NCBI GenBank assembly: GCA_944739405.2
Contig: OX123193.2
Location: forward strand, 13,194,519-13,258,518
Length of the DNA: 64,000 nt
Direction of reading: 5' to 3'
Source of the DNA: Euclidia mi
Taxonomy: Eukaryota; Arthropoda; Insecta; Lepidoptera; Erebidae
Every line of letters starts with the position of its first letter. The first letter of the stretch is position 1. Shown piece after piece: positions 9,911 to 22,869 of the stretch. Position numbers and translations under genes: made by a program. Under the pieces are notes generated by a model that was not told the origin of the DNA, made no database searches, and saw only the letters and a program-made list of their open reading frames with translations.

Positions 9911-11574
9911 CTGTTTAAGAATTTTTGGAAATTGTTTAAAAATATTTAGACGCAACTCCTAAAATTACTTTTAGGGGATTAAAACTAACTCCATTAAGCC
10001 CCCTACACCACCAATACCCTCAAATTCGGGCGACGCATTTCGAAACCCGACCCTTCTCTAAAGGCAAACAATTGGCTTCGTCGCTGATTTGCTCTTCCAC
10101 ATGGCACATGAGTCGTTTATAGGCTGCTGTGAATTGTCGAGCAGTGGGATTATAATTGAATCCCCCTCAAGAGCGCACTGAACTAAAAAATTATTCCAAA
10201 TGGTCCAGCTTTACTTTTTGAGAGCCCCTATTAGAAAAACTTTTTTCTCCAAAGTGATTGCTGCATATGGATGAATATTGTTTGGAAACCCAATCTTCTC
10301 TGTTTATCATTTTTAGCCATTTTAATCGGACCTCATTATTTTGAGGAAATCTGAAATAAGTATTTTAATTTATTTTTATTATCTTCATAACTACGACATT
10401 TGAATAGAGAACATAAAAATAAATAATATTTATTTGTTAAATAACAGTATGGAAGGTATGCAACCTTTGTCAGTCAAGTTACAAATCAATATTTTCTTAT
10501 CGATATGATTTGACATTACGTCAATCACTATGAAATTTTGCTTAGAAATAGTAAAAATTCACGTATTTTATATTATCTTTAATCTATTTTTTTTGCATTC
10601 AGAATATTATAACGTATCCGTTTGTGCATATATTTATTTTCAGAGTTGTAAAATATTGCAATAAGACCATTAAATCTTTCAATGGTACTTACGTATGAAA
10701 TGAGTAATTCTGGGGATTTTCTCTCTTACACGAGTTACATACGGGTACTGCACACGTTACCATCATTGTTTTTGTATGTATAACACCTGGATTTCACTAA
10801 TAAACACGTTATTTTGGAAAAATAAGCGAGTTTTGTACCGGTCACAATTAACGTTGCGCCAATACAGGCCAATAGCGTGTACGTGAATGTCTCGCCTATC
10901 TATCTCACTCTAACATACTAGTTTCTATATTCTTTCTCTTTAGCATCACCGATCTATACGTTAGTATATACTATATCTATGGTATAATATGTATCGTAAA
11001 AAATATTTTTTAATATAATATATGCATAAAAGAACAACGTTTTTCCTAATAAACTATTCAAAACAATAAAGACATAAAGACATATTTATTTCTGCATTTT
11101 GGTTGTTTACAACACTTATACATGTCAAAACCCTATTCTAGATGATGCCGGCTTTTCCTAGCTAAATGACTTCTTGAGAAGAAAAGCCGAAACAAACTCA
11201 GAGTCATTGCTTTTTTGTCACTTCAATTTCTTTAGTCTTTTCTTGATCTTTTAAAGTCCAGACAAAAAAAAGGGTTTAGTATGCAAGTACAATGCAGGAA
11301 ATCATCTGACGCTTTTGACTGACTCGGCCCACTGATGGCCCGCATTCAACAGCAATCGTACGGCTCAACCTTGATTGAGGGAGCCAGCACGATCTGTATC
11401 ACTATGCCTCCACGCCATCAGAAGGTGTATGCATAAGCATGTCAGTCTAAGCCGTCGGACAGGTTGCCACAACTATTTACTTATATGTTTAATAATGCCC
11501 ACATCGTACTTACAACTTTACATGCTAATACATAGTAAAATACATGTTGTAAACAATATGTAAAATTATAAAAA
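9911..11574. other. No gene recognised
   Basis: AT-rich, with short frames only. A more GC-balanced patch at 11290-11470 has no domain. Confidence 0.4.
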
Positions 11575-11864
11575 ATTAAACAATAAAATGTCATATATTT
11601 AAATGTCAAAAAATATTATTGAATGTCAATTTAAGAATGTCTAAAAAATAAAATAATAATATATTACTTAAGTAGTTTTAAATGTCAAAAGAAAATAACA
11701 ATGTCAAAACAAAATAAATAAAATTACAAATGTCAAATCAAAAATGTTAGAATGTAAAGATATAAGTACTACAAATATAAATAAAAATATTATGTCACTA
11801 ATTTCGAAATGTCAAAATTCATAATGTCAATTCATAATTGAATGTCAATTCATAATTTTTAAAC
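11575..11864 (-). repeat. LINE 3' UTR with dispersed TTGACATT octamers
   Basis: About eleven copies of AATGTCA(A/T) (TTGACATT on the element's strand) lie irregularly spaced in very AT-rich sequence. CR1-group LINEs often end in short octamer repeats recognised by their own RT. Here the repeats are spread through the UTR rather than confined to the tip. Confidence 0.65.
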
Positions 11865-14831
11865 TCAATTCCAGGCGTTATTGTCTGCTAAATAATCTTT
11901 AACTGTGTAATACGCTTTTGAACACAAGCTCTGTTTAATAAATACTTTGAATTTATTAATACTTAGTTCCTGAATATTATCTGGAATTTTGTTATAAAAA
12001 CGTATGCTTTGACACTTGTATGAGTTACTTATTTTTTGTAGTCTAGTTGAAGGTAGAACAAGTTTGTTTTTGTTTCGTGTATTTATTTTATGAATGTCGC
12101 TGAATTTAGTAAACATATTTATATTTTTCCTGACATATAACAAGTTCTCATAAATGTATTGAGATGCGACAGTCATTATCTTAATTTCTTTAAATTTTTC
12201 CCTCAGTGAATGCCTTGAACCAAGACTGTAGATTGCACGAATAGCCCGCTTCTGCAGTACAAACACAGTTTGAATGTCAGCTGCGTTGCCCCATAGTAAA
12301 ATGCCATATGACATTATGCTGTGGAAATAACTAAAATATACTAATCTGGCTGTATCTATATCAGTTAACTGACGAATTTTATAAACCGCGTACGCTGCAG
12401 AGCTAAGTCTATTCGACAACTGACCTATATGTGGGCCCCACTGTAGCCTAGAATCTAAGGTTATGCCTAAGAATACGGTGTTATCTATAAGATCCAACTC
12501 TTCTCCATTCAAACATATGTTAGGTTTAACTTGTTTTACATTCGGTCTTGAAAATCGTATACATTTTGTTTTTCTTTCATTTAACAGTAAATTGTTAGCA
12601 GTAAACCATTGAACTACTTTAGAGAGAGCGTTATTTACATCGTCATTATTTGATTGTTCTCGTCTAAGTTTAAAGATAAGTGATGTATCATCAGCAAATA
12701 ACACTATCTCTTCATTATTTTGCATAATATATGGCAAATCATTAATATATACAAGGAAAAGGAATGGACCAAGAATTGAACCTTGTGGCACTCCCATTGT
12801 GACCACTGAACCCATAGAAACTTTTCCATTTACCTCAACTCTCTGTATCCTATTACTCAAATATGATGTTAGGAGATCCAAAGCAGTGTTCTTAATTCCA
12901 TAGTAATGTAATTTCCTGATCAATGTTTCATGAAAAACGCAATCAGAATCAAAAAGCCTTAGATAAGTCACAAAAGACTCCTAGAGCATCATGCGACTCC
13001 TCCCAGGCATCAAAAATACTATCTAAAAACTCAACTCCAGCATCGGTAGTTGAGCGACCCCTAGTAAAACCAAATTGTTTTTCATGTAACAGCTTATTGT
13101 TATTAAAATGAGTTTGAAGCTGGCCTAGAATTAATTTTTCAAAAATTTTACTAAACGTGGGTAGCACAGATATTGGCCTATAATTTGTGGGGTCAGATGT
13201 GCTACCTGATTTAAATAACGGAATTACTTTACTACTTTTCATTTGATCAGGAAACACACCACAGTCAATGCATCTATTGAAAATCATTGCCAGTTCAGGT
13301 GCTACTGTGTTGATTATGGATTTCGTAATCACAACAGAATTGCCCCAAAGATCACTAGTCTTCTTCAAATTAAGGGTATTAAAAGTTTTTACAATATCTC
13401 TGTCAGTGACATAACTAAATCTAAATTCAATGTTACACCTATTGACATTTTGTTTTAATAGAGATTCGGCGTCATTGGGGGATGAGTTCAGGGATTTAGT
13501 GGTTGAGACTGGAATGTCTGTGAAGAAATTTTCAAATGTTGTGGCAACCTCAAAATCTGATTTTATTATCTTTTTATTTACTTGAAGCGTGTAATCGTTA
13601 CTTTTAATCTTGACCCTTCCAGTCTCATTGTTTATAATATCCCACGTTGCTTTTATTTTATTGTCACTGTTTTTAATTTTTGATTTTAAATAAAGTGTCT
13701 TAGCTTCACGACAAATCTTTTTAAATAACTTAGAAGAATTTCTTACGTATTGACAAAATTTTTCATCATTTTTATTAATTACTTTCTGTTCATATAATTC
13801 GTAAAGCTTATTTCTACTTTTATAAATTCCAGTGGTTGCCCATTCACTGAAGGATTTAGTACCAGCAACTGAGATCCTCTTAGGGACAAAGATAGAACTG
13901 AATATAGTACAGTACATGTCAAAGAAAGAATTGTACAATTTATTGGGATCGTTATTATAGCATAAGTATGGTAGTGTACTTGTGAGTGTATCCTTAAGTC
14001 CCTCCAGACGACGCAAAGTTTTTGGCACCACACTCAATTCCTTTCTACCTACTTTTTTAGACTGCATAGCAAATGTTATAGATTGTCCACAATGATCTGA
14101 TGTTAATTTGTTAATTATTTGCTTTCTAACTGGTACAATATCTGTAAATATATTGTCTATACAAGTAGATATCGTGGAAGTTATCCTGGTGGGTTCCAAA
14201 AATAAGCATGCAAGATTATATGATTTGAACAAATTCTTAATTTTGTGGCAATTCAGGGAATCTTCGAGTAAATTAATATTAAAATCGCCACCTACTATTA
14301 TAGATTTATTTTGTTGGCATAGCTTCCGTAACACATCATCCATGACACTTTCAAAGTTATCATAGAAGGACGATGGTGGCCTATACACACTCAACACAAC
14401 AAGTTGGTCCAACTCCACACAGGCTATTTCAACTGTCCGTTCAACAGAGAAACTAACAATGTCACTACGATTCTTAAATTTAAGCAGCTTGTTAACTAAA
14501 ATCAACGATCCACCATGTATTGCATTTTGTCTGCTGAACGAACTACCAACTAGATGGTTATTAAAATTGCACATGAACTGGTGATCTTTAAGCCAATGTT
14601 CTGTTATACACAAAACATCAACGCATTCACCGTTCATGAACAACTCCACTTCTAAATCTTTATTTGACATACCTTGTATATTTTGATGTACCAGTTTTAA
14701 TACTTGCGAATTTCTAAATGTGTTATTAGTTGAATTGGGCTTATTCGTACATACCAGCCCATTATTAATGAAAGTGTTATTGCAAGAGGTATTCTCTATT
14801 GTCGAACTATTTAATTTAAATTAATAGAAAT
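11865..14831 (-). pseudogene. LINE ORF2: AP endonuclease and reverse transcriptase
   Basis: The frame opens just after the ORF1 stop, in another frame. The endonuclease begins at LVHQNIQG, upstream of the first ATG (14670), so that ATG is not the true start; reinitiation or coupling at the ORF1 stop is likely. Endonuclease motifs: CITEHWL, GGDFNINL and TSDH. RT motifs in order: NYRPISVLPTFSKIFEKLI, KQFGFTRGRSTTDA, CDLSKAF, GVPQGSILGPFLFLVYINDL and FADD (catalytic). A 7-nt insertion near 12955 (TTGATTC-like, beside CTGATTGC) shifts frame exactly at the palm motif A and separates the two halves. The C-terminal part runs intact to the stop at 11865. Function of the family: nicks the target and reverse-transcribes element RNA in the nucleus. 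Confidence 0.85.
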
Positions 14832-16419
14832 GTCAGACTGTGTAGCCAAAATATTGGCTGAATCATAAATGTCATTTTGTTGCTGTATAGGGGCAACACG
14901 TTTATTAGCCAAATTCTTGGCTGAAATGTCAAGACAAAATGCTAGCGACTCAGCTAGTTGTCTTTTATAATAAGAATTCAGATAACAAGTATCTTGCGTC
15001 AAATGTAAAGCTTTACTAACATAATTGTTAGAGTCAAAAACATGAAATTGATCGTTATTGTATGACCAACTACACAAATTTATATTAAGACTATGTCTAA
15101 TATTATTTTCTTTCTGTGGCAACCCTTTACTGAAAGGTAAAGTGAGCATAATAATTTGATTTAAATTTAATTCACATAATTTACTGTAATAATAGAATAA
15201 AAGTCTTTTATTTAAAGATCCTCTTTTACCAAGTAGAATCAATAAAGTTGTATCCTGGTCAAAATTGAAGTTTATAATTTTATCTAAAATAGCAATGGAA
15301 CTTAACCCAGGCAAACAGAAGTTCATCACTAACCCATCACTATATGTGTTTGCCAACAACTGACCCATACCTTTTGCAATCTCATCACTAAATATTATCA
15401 CTTTATTTTTATTTTGTAATATAGTTTTACTGTCTAGTTTGTTATTTTTTAATTTATTTACAGTGTGTTTAATATTTGATTTTGTATAGTTTATAGAACT
15501 ATTTAGCAAAACCGGGTTACATGTTGGCAATGAGCAAGCTGGCGAGTGTTGGAGGTTGAACGGGATGTCATTGTTTAATGGTATTGAGCATTCGTTACTA
15601 TTTGATGCCACCAACTCATTCATTGCCAATATGTACTCTTTCATTTGTAGTTCAGAGCTTTTATATTTATTTGTCATTGATACTAATTTGTCACTAAGAT
15701 TATTTAATTCTACCTGCAAATTATTTATTTCTAATTTATGTTTCAAATTATTTTGGTGATATTTCTGTGAGTATTTTTTTAATTTTTCAAGAGCAATTAA
15801 TCTTTCCCTATTTAGCTTAACATTTTTTATGAAAAGCTTTTGTCTGTGAACTAATTTTTGTCTTTTTTATGAATTTGTTTATTTTAACATATTTCTTAAT
15901 TCTATTCCTACTACCCCTAATAAATTTTATTGAATTATTTGATTCTTTGCACACTGAGAGACTATTTGGAAGTGATACTTTAAAATTATTTATATCAGTA
16001 ATCATGCTTGGAGCATGAACCACCAGCTCATCGAACAGACTTTGATTTGCCGTCGTAGTGATCTGATCTTGGGTGAATTCTAGATGACTTATTCTACTGT
16101 TTGCCTCATGTAACTGTTTGTCTAAGACCTGTATACGGTCAAGGGCTTGTTCATACTGCAAACTACACTCGGCAAACCCGTCCACAATGAGCTGGAGTCC
16201 ATCCCGAGCACTCATGGCATCAGAGAATTGATTATGTAGCTGAGCCATTTCACATTTTAAGCTCTTATTTTTTTCCAGTAAGTTCAACATTTCTTTCTCA
16301 TTATCTTCTCTTTCCTCTATCAGTTTGTTACACAACTCCTTAGAGGTCTTTAATTCAATTAAAGCCAGTTGGAGTTTAGACTGTTCCTGGCGAGCCAAAG
16401 CTTTACGAGTCATAATCAT
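14811..16419 (-). pseudogene. LINE ORF1: coiled coil and SGNH-like domain
   Basis: ATG at 16419 (or 16413) starts a frame rich in heptad-type Leu/Glu/Lys/Gln for about 130 residues, a probable coiled coil used for trimer formation. The frame stops at 15817. A +1 frame takes over from about 15880 (LFIKNVKLNRERLIALEKL) and continues the coiled coil, then a region with KVIIFSDEIAKGMGQLL, an LLILLGKRGSLNK block and a late HLTQD. This layout resembles the esterase (SGNH) domain of CR1-type ORF1 proteins. In the first block Glu sits where the catalytic Ser is expected. ORF1 proteins bind element RNA in RNP particles. Confidence 0.7.
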
Positions 16420-16450
16420 AGTGAAAAGAGAGAAATACACGTAGTTCAAA

Positions 16451-18192
16451 GAAAGTAAAGGAGAAGATTGTAATAGTAGTAATAGTAGGGTTTAAAGCCA
16501 AATATTATTGTAAGAAAGAACAGCTGATCTCGTCCAAAGTTGTGTAACCAACTAACAAGATTTAGGTTAAGTTTATTAATTTTTACTATTTATAGGTGGT
16601 TATTTAGGAACTTGATAGCACTTTTTATTTGGAAATATACTAATTAACACTATTTTATACGTATAAGTTGATTTTAAATAGTAGTTACAATGTTATACCT
16701 GTTTGAAAAATGACAATGCAAATTTAGCCGGTAGATTGGTTGTCAAAAAAGAAATCACAATAAACTCACCTTATTTTCACAGAAAACACTAATACGTTTA
16801 TAGATTATTACAAATAACACATTTATTAAGCAATTAACTTGTAATTAGCTTTAATTATTCGATTATTTTATATTTTTACTTGTAAAAAATACGGGACAAG
16901 GTCGGATCAGCTGTTAGCCTTAGTGTTGCCACAGAGCGAAAAAAAATGATGCCAAATCACATAATACTCATCTACAAGTTGGTAATATGCATTACGTTAT
17001 GATGTCATACCAGTGGTTGGTCAACTTTATTGCGAAATCTTAATTCTTCGATGCTACAGTTTGTCTTGATGCTTATAATCTTGCGGATAAGGCCACATTA
17101 CGGTTTTCTGTTCAGAATCATATTATCAGTAATCTGTTTGGAAACTTAAGCTATGACGCCTATACTGATCTAAACTGATAACTGATATGAGTAGATTAAG
17201 CGCAGCTGCTTGATGATAATAAAAAAATAAGTTAAATCACAGTGTTAATAATTAGAAATATAAATTAATAGTAATATAACTTTAAAAAATCAAGGCTTTT
17301 ATCTTAATGCACAAATAAATTACCTACACAATTTCGATTGCCTACTTAAGTCGTGCGACAAGCTTTGATATCGTATAAATTGTGTAATGAATTTATTTCA
17401 TTCCAATAAAAGCTTGTTTAAAATAAATCTTTGCTTAAATTTATTATAGTTGATTATAAGTTCGTTTATTAGAAAAAACTCACCAATATGAAATATTAAA
17501 CAAACTTCTACGAAATTCGTTTGTGTCCTCCAGAGGGCTATTTTGAGCACATTGCTTTTAGTTCAATGTCTCAGAGCCAATAACCAGCGAACGATCGGGA
17601 CGAATTTAACAACACCTCATTTGACAACTTATGAAGGCAGATGTTCGGGAACAGATGAATGTAATCAAAATCATCATCATAGTTATATAATTTGCTTTGG
17701 CAGATAACTACCAAAGCTCATCGTGTTTGGCAATAAAAGAATATAACATTTTAATTTATAACATTGCATCGCCGCCAGTAATGGCTCAGCGCTCTTGTCT
17801 TTATGTAAACCTCTACTGTACACAGGTAAACCTTTGCTGTACTCAGCATATTAGGCTAGAGTGGTCCCTTGTGTGTATCCTCTGCTTACCGCCGCGCCGG
17901 TCTCCATTGTACCACGCTACGGAAACATAAAGTCATTGTTTGGCGTATTGGATATCGGAGGTATATATGCCTTGCTTGCGCCATACGTGCAATTTTAATA
18001 AGTGAGTATGTGCCTCAGTAGAAAAGCTATTTAATCAATCTTAGTAAGGCTATAAAGCGGACCTCTGGTTCTCCGGGCCTTAGATGCAACCGAGGTAACG
18101 CTAGTGGAATGATAATTTGACCATAAGAGAGAGAGAGTTGTGTTGAAACATAAACAGAAACCTTTATTTTGTGAAAATTATTATGCTACATG
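16451..18192. other. No gene recognised
   Basis: AT-rich. Nothing assignable apart from short degenerate patches near 18060-18130, including a GA run. Confidence 0.4.
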
Positions 18193-18386
18193 GTCCCGGG
18201 ACACGAGACAACCGACGACGTCCAAAGTCCACGGACTGCCCGGGGCTTCGAGACTTTTCAGAATAAAATTAGATTCAAGTTAATTTCTGACAAGATGTAT
18301 GAATCACAACTTTTGGTGAACATTAACAAGCATAATTAGGATCTGAGAAATCTCGACTGTTTCAAAGTCCCAGGATGTGAGGCAGT
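18193..18386 (+). repeat. 194-bp dispersed repeat, copy 1
   Basis: Begins GTCCCGGGACACGAGACAA and ends near CAGGATGTGAGGCAG. A second copy lies at 35188-35380 with only scattered differences. Both contain repeated AGTCTCGA / TTCGAGACTT motifs. A related diverged stretch lies at 42310-42425. Confidence 0.8.
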
Positions 18387-20639
18387 CCATAAGATAATGA
18401 GAAGCTGCCAACGACGCTGGCCCACTGACCCCACACACTGGATATCTCAGTCCAAGTTAATTTAATATCCTATGTAATATTAATATTTGTATGTGTTAAT
18501 TTTGTTTACACTTACACACAAAAAGTTGCGACTTTGCTCCAACCGTCAAGAAACTTTGCACGGTTCACAACTTTTTAAAACTGCGGGTTTAAGAGTCCAA
18601 AACTGAGAAAAGATTCTCGGCGGGTGGATAACAAATTATTGTAAGATATGAAAAAAGTTATTGGCGGATTCTTATCGCATTGGTAGCAATATTAAACTTA
18701 CAGTTCAAAAGTATTACTACCACATTTGCTCATCATGTTACCAGTATCTTATATCGGTCATAGTCAAGTCTTTTAGATTTCTCTTCGATCAAATATTGTC
18801 TATTGGTTTCTCTTATTCTTCGAAACAGAATAGCAGTTGCTTTTATAGACAACTAGAAGACGTCCTCAGCTACGCCCGCAAATTTTATTTTTATTGTAAC
18901 TTTTACTGCCCGATCTCATGGGAATTTCGGGATCCTTTCTTAGCAAAACTATTTGGGACAGTAGGGGTACGGTCCCCAATAGTTTTAACTGTGCGGTATC
19001 AATCAGTCAGTAGCGCAAGAATTTTATAAACGGGCGCTAAAAATACCATTATCGAAAATTGAAATGCTATATTGTACCAATAACCACTACCATTTTTTCT
19101 ACCTGGGCATCGTACCTGGGAAATATTTTGGCTGAAAGTCACCATCATAATGTTCTATTAATTAAGATAAATTACATCATAAGACGCGTTATAACGATCG
19201 TCCGATTGTTTTGAGATGGAAATTTCGTCCTGTAACAAGGGCTCCATGTAACTATTGTACGTGACATTCTCAGTAAAATACCTATATCTAATAATGTTAT
19301 TGTAGTGATGAGCATTTGTTGACAGACACTTAAATTTTTCTAAAGACACAAGGAAAATTAATTAACATTACAAATAAGCTCTACGTAGTTTAAAAATAAG
19401 ATTATTCGTGGACATTTTTCCGACAAATTAAAACGCTGGGTGCCTTACTAAAATCAAAAGATGTATCAAAGTTACTTATGGATCAAAACTGTTCTATACT
19501 AATATTTTCTGTTACATAAGGGCCAAAATGTGTCCGTTTTATTGATAGGTACATGGAACACCAAAGTTCACCATTTCATCAGCTTTAATTTAAAGGAAAA
19601 ATATTCGAACAACCACCTTACATTACAGTGCCCTGATTAAACCAATCCATTTTATTTTGATTTGGGCACCTTAATGAAACAATAGGCAGAATCAATTTTC
19701 ATTGATTCAATCATTCATAATCATTTTCTACATAGGAAAATTTATATTGAAACCACGTTTAAGGCTCAAAGATTTAGATTTTGATAAAGGCGGATGGATT
19801 GTAACGTGGAGAGCAGTTGCAAAAGATAGAAAGATAGAAAAAAGTAAACGAAATATAGTAAGCCTTGGTGTAAGATGGCGCCTACATTTGTGAGCGGCGT
19901 ACTGAACACTTATATCAGTATGTTGAAGTAAAATTCTTTATTTCAATGTTGTGAAATGGAAACTTCTTTTCCGCTTCTACAAAATGTTTATTTAGGAAAT
20001 AAACTTCTCAAGCACTAAGGCGTCTGATTTTGTGAAGAACCTGATTTTAAAGCTTAAATACAACAATAGAAAACAAGCTACGACTACGATAATAAAACTT
20101 AGCGGACAACGAGCTTCCTTCTCTATTGAGTTTCACAAATTACACAATACAAATGTAAATGTCATTTTAACTTAAATTTATCCAATTCCTATGCTGCTAT
20201 TAAGTAGAAAGTCTTTTCAATGAGAAAATTCTACGTATTTGCATTAGTAATAAAGTCCGATTCTTCGAGGAATACGCAAAGCGCATTTCTGGGGGCAGAA
20301 TCCAGAGCGGATTTAATTATTTTGATTCAATCTAATTTGGTATCTTTAAATATCTAAAACGTATGATAAAGTATAATTATTTACAAGATTTTTTATCTGT
20401 TTAGATACTAGAATATGATGCTAAGGAATACATCGAAATTATTAAAAACAATTCGTCGTCATCATCATCAACGCTCTATATAATAAACTGACTATCGTCG
20501 GATGGACTTATGGCATAGAATATTTTATGTCTTGAATAGAATTCTAACTAAACATAATCACCCTTGATTTTAAAAGACTATGCTCGCTATTAGAATAAGC
20601 TCTGTCTAACTACAGAAATTATAATTAAGCGGTTTTGTC
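18387..20639. other. No gene recognised
   Basis: The longest frame (18661-19029, plus) has biased composition (Tyr, Phe, Ser) and no domain signature; I do not support it as a gene. Confidence 0.4.
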
Positions 20640-20720
20640 ACCCGAAGTGTTGTGTCATGTGGAGATCGAACCTACAACAGTCTAAGCAGAGTTACCCGTC
20701 ATAGCTGCTACTTGCACTGC
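20640..20720 (-). repeat. tRNA-like SINE fragment
   Basis: Contains GATCGAACCTACAACAG on the plus strand, a B-box-like core shared with 2490-2560 and 3535-3600. Confidence 0.4.
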
Positions 20721-21121
20721 TACTGAAATTACATCGTATATGGTAAAATTAAATATAATAGAAAAGAAAAAGAAAAGAAAAATAATTAAATACAAAGCAA
20801 ACCTCGACTACGCCCTCTTGCGACACTTTCTATAATCAAAACTAAAACTGAGAAACTATTTAATATCCGTACTAAAACAAATATCTGTAATGAATTACCC
20901 GTAACGTAAAGCGAGTCGGCAAACATCCTGCGACTTGGGCATCTCATCTCATCGGCCGTGATTCCGACCCGCACTTTACGACTAGCCGCAACTTGTACAC
21001 AATTAGCTGAGCGGAAATTAAACACAGGCTTGACCGCACTCAGTACTAGATTTATTAACGAATCTAGAATTCATTAGGATTACTGCTTCTAGCTCGGTGG
21101 TTTCTGTGGAATACCTACTAA
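20721..21121. other. No gene recognised
   Basis: An AAAAGAAA-rich stretch at 20760-20790, then ordinary sequence without a domain. Confidence 0.4.
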
Positions 21122-21328
21122 TCTTAATATATAAAATCCTTGCGTTACTGACTGACTGACAGACACGCTACAGCCGAAACTATTGGGCGCAGGAAGCTGA
21201 AATTTGACACGTATGTTCCTTGGGGACCGTAAGGGTGCACTAAGAAGGGATTTCCCGAAATTCCCACGGGATCGGCCAAAACGAGTAAATTTCAAAAAAA
21301 TGCAGGCGTAGCTGCTGGCGTCCTCTAG
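21122..21328 (+). mobile_element. Non-autonomous Helitron, 207 bp, copy 1
   Basis: Starts TCTTAATATATAAAATCC and ends GCGTCCTCTAG, inserted between A and T: the Helitron rule (5' TC, 3' CTRR, no TSD). A short stem (GCAGGCGTAGCTGC) precedes the end. A second copy of exactly 207 bp lies at 30261-30467. Confidence 0.85.
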
Positions 21329-22042
21329 TGTTTATATAAAACTAGCCGTCTATACGAAGAGCGTAAACATAGATGGACAACGCGACGTATACTATACATA
21401 TAAACATATATACCTACACACACCTCTGTCCCGTAGGGTAGGCAGAGACATATAACAACGCCACATCCACTAAGTTCTATAGTTTATGTCATGAAATTGA
21501 TCGCTTGTTTTGTTTTTCCAACGCACATTGATCTGTTCCCACGCCCGGAGGTAGGCCGTGACATTTTCTGTATTAAGAGCGTATACGCCTCGAGCGGCGG
21601 CTCGAGTTTAGGTTTTTATAGTACCGCGGTCGCCCGCGCACCGCTGATGCGAGACCCGGCACACTTATCAGTATCGCGTGGAATAATAATCTTGATCCTT
21701 CTTGCCATACATGAACAGCATTCGTCTATGTAATACGTCGATTATGATATGATAGTATTCAAATTATTTATTTTCAATGCACATGCATTTAAATGCATCA
21801 AATAAAGCTAGATATTATTTGTTTAGTAGGATGATGTTTCTCAGGATAACAACGACTATTTATAATAATTTGGCGCAGTTTAATTATATGATAGAAATAA
21901 TTTATAATTGTCATCTACATAATTGTCACATTTCAAATATACATCTATTGCGTTATTATAATGCATGAAACCCACGAATAACACTTAATACAAAACCAAA
22001 AGAGTCAGGTAAAAGAAAATACTTAATTAATTAAATGTAAGA
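21329..22042. other. No gene recognised
   Basis: The frame at 21491-21733 (plus) has no domain. AT-rich after 21740. Confidence 0.4.
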
Positions 22043-22684
22043 AAAAAATATACAATATGTTAATTTGCATTTGCAAATTATTTTAATTATACAATATATA
22101 TTCACCTAAAATTATTTCGCACAGTGTGCCATGATATAAATAGAAATATCTCTTTTTATTAAATGGTATATAGATAGTAAATAAGAAGGCCAATTCTCGT
22201 ATTTTATATGACATTGAAATTATATTTTGAACGAAATGAGATTAAATGTTAAATTGACTCAGAATTGGTATTCTTCTAATTTAAATGTCATTATCATCTA
22301 ATGTGACTTCTATTGTTCGACGTTGAAACATTGTTTAATTAACAACAGGCAGCTATCGCTGCCTGTTGTTAATTAAACAATGTTTCAAAAAATATACAAT
22401 ATGTTAATTTGCATTTGCAAAATATTTTAATTATACAATATATATTCACCTAAAATTATTTCGCACAGTGTGCCATGATATAAATAGAAATATCTCTTTT
22501 TATTAAATGGTATATAGATAGTAAATAAGAAGGCCAATTCTCGTATTTTATATGACATTGAAATTATATTTTGAACGAAATGAGATTAAATGTTAAATTG
22601 ACTCAGAATTGGCATTCTTCTAATTTAAATGTCATTATCATCTAATTTGACTTCTATTGTTCGACGTTGAAACATTGTTTAATT
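22043..22684 (+). repeat. Tandem pair of ~300-bp units joined by a palindrome
   Basis: Unit A (about 22043-22340) and unit B (about 22386-22684) are near identical, both running from AAAAAATATACAATATG to TTGAAACATTGTTTAATT. They are separated by a perfect palindrome (22323-22388) whose arms include the last bases of unit A. Confidence 0.85.
22323..22388. repeat. Perfect palindrome, 31-bp arms, 4-nt spacer
   Basis: Arms 22323-22353 and 22358-22388, spacer TATC. The arms contain AACAACAGGCAGC, which is not part of the flanking units. Confidence 0.9.
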
Positions 22685-22869
22685 GATACTACTACTGGAG
22701 ATACCAACGAACTGCTATGCAGAGGGTATCGGGTTAAAAGAAACATGGTTTTATTTGTTGTTCTAAAACCAACTTTACGTTATAGCCTTTTTAATGAAAC
22801 AACTCGGTTGGATGGTATCAAATATATACAGACATAATATGTAGGACTTTTTTGTGTTTTATTCTTATA

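Larger units (their letters stand above)
11575..16450 (-). mobile_element. LINE (CR1-like group), nearly full length
   Basis: A minus-strand non-LTR retrotransposon with ORF1 (coiled coil plus SGNH-like region), ORF2 (AP endonuclease plus RT) and a 3' region of octamer repeats near TTGACATT. Gene order and domain make-up fit the CR1/Daphne-type LINEs. Lesions are few: one frameshift in ORF1 and one 7-nt insertion in ORF2. The exact 5' end and target duplications were not determined. The 3' end is taken where the octamers and A/T-rich tail finish, near 11575. Confidence 0.8.

Noticed and set aside
18661..19029. 122-codon plus-strand frame
   Set aside because: Biased composition, no domain, no start context; likely chance.
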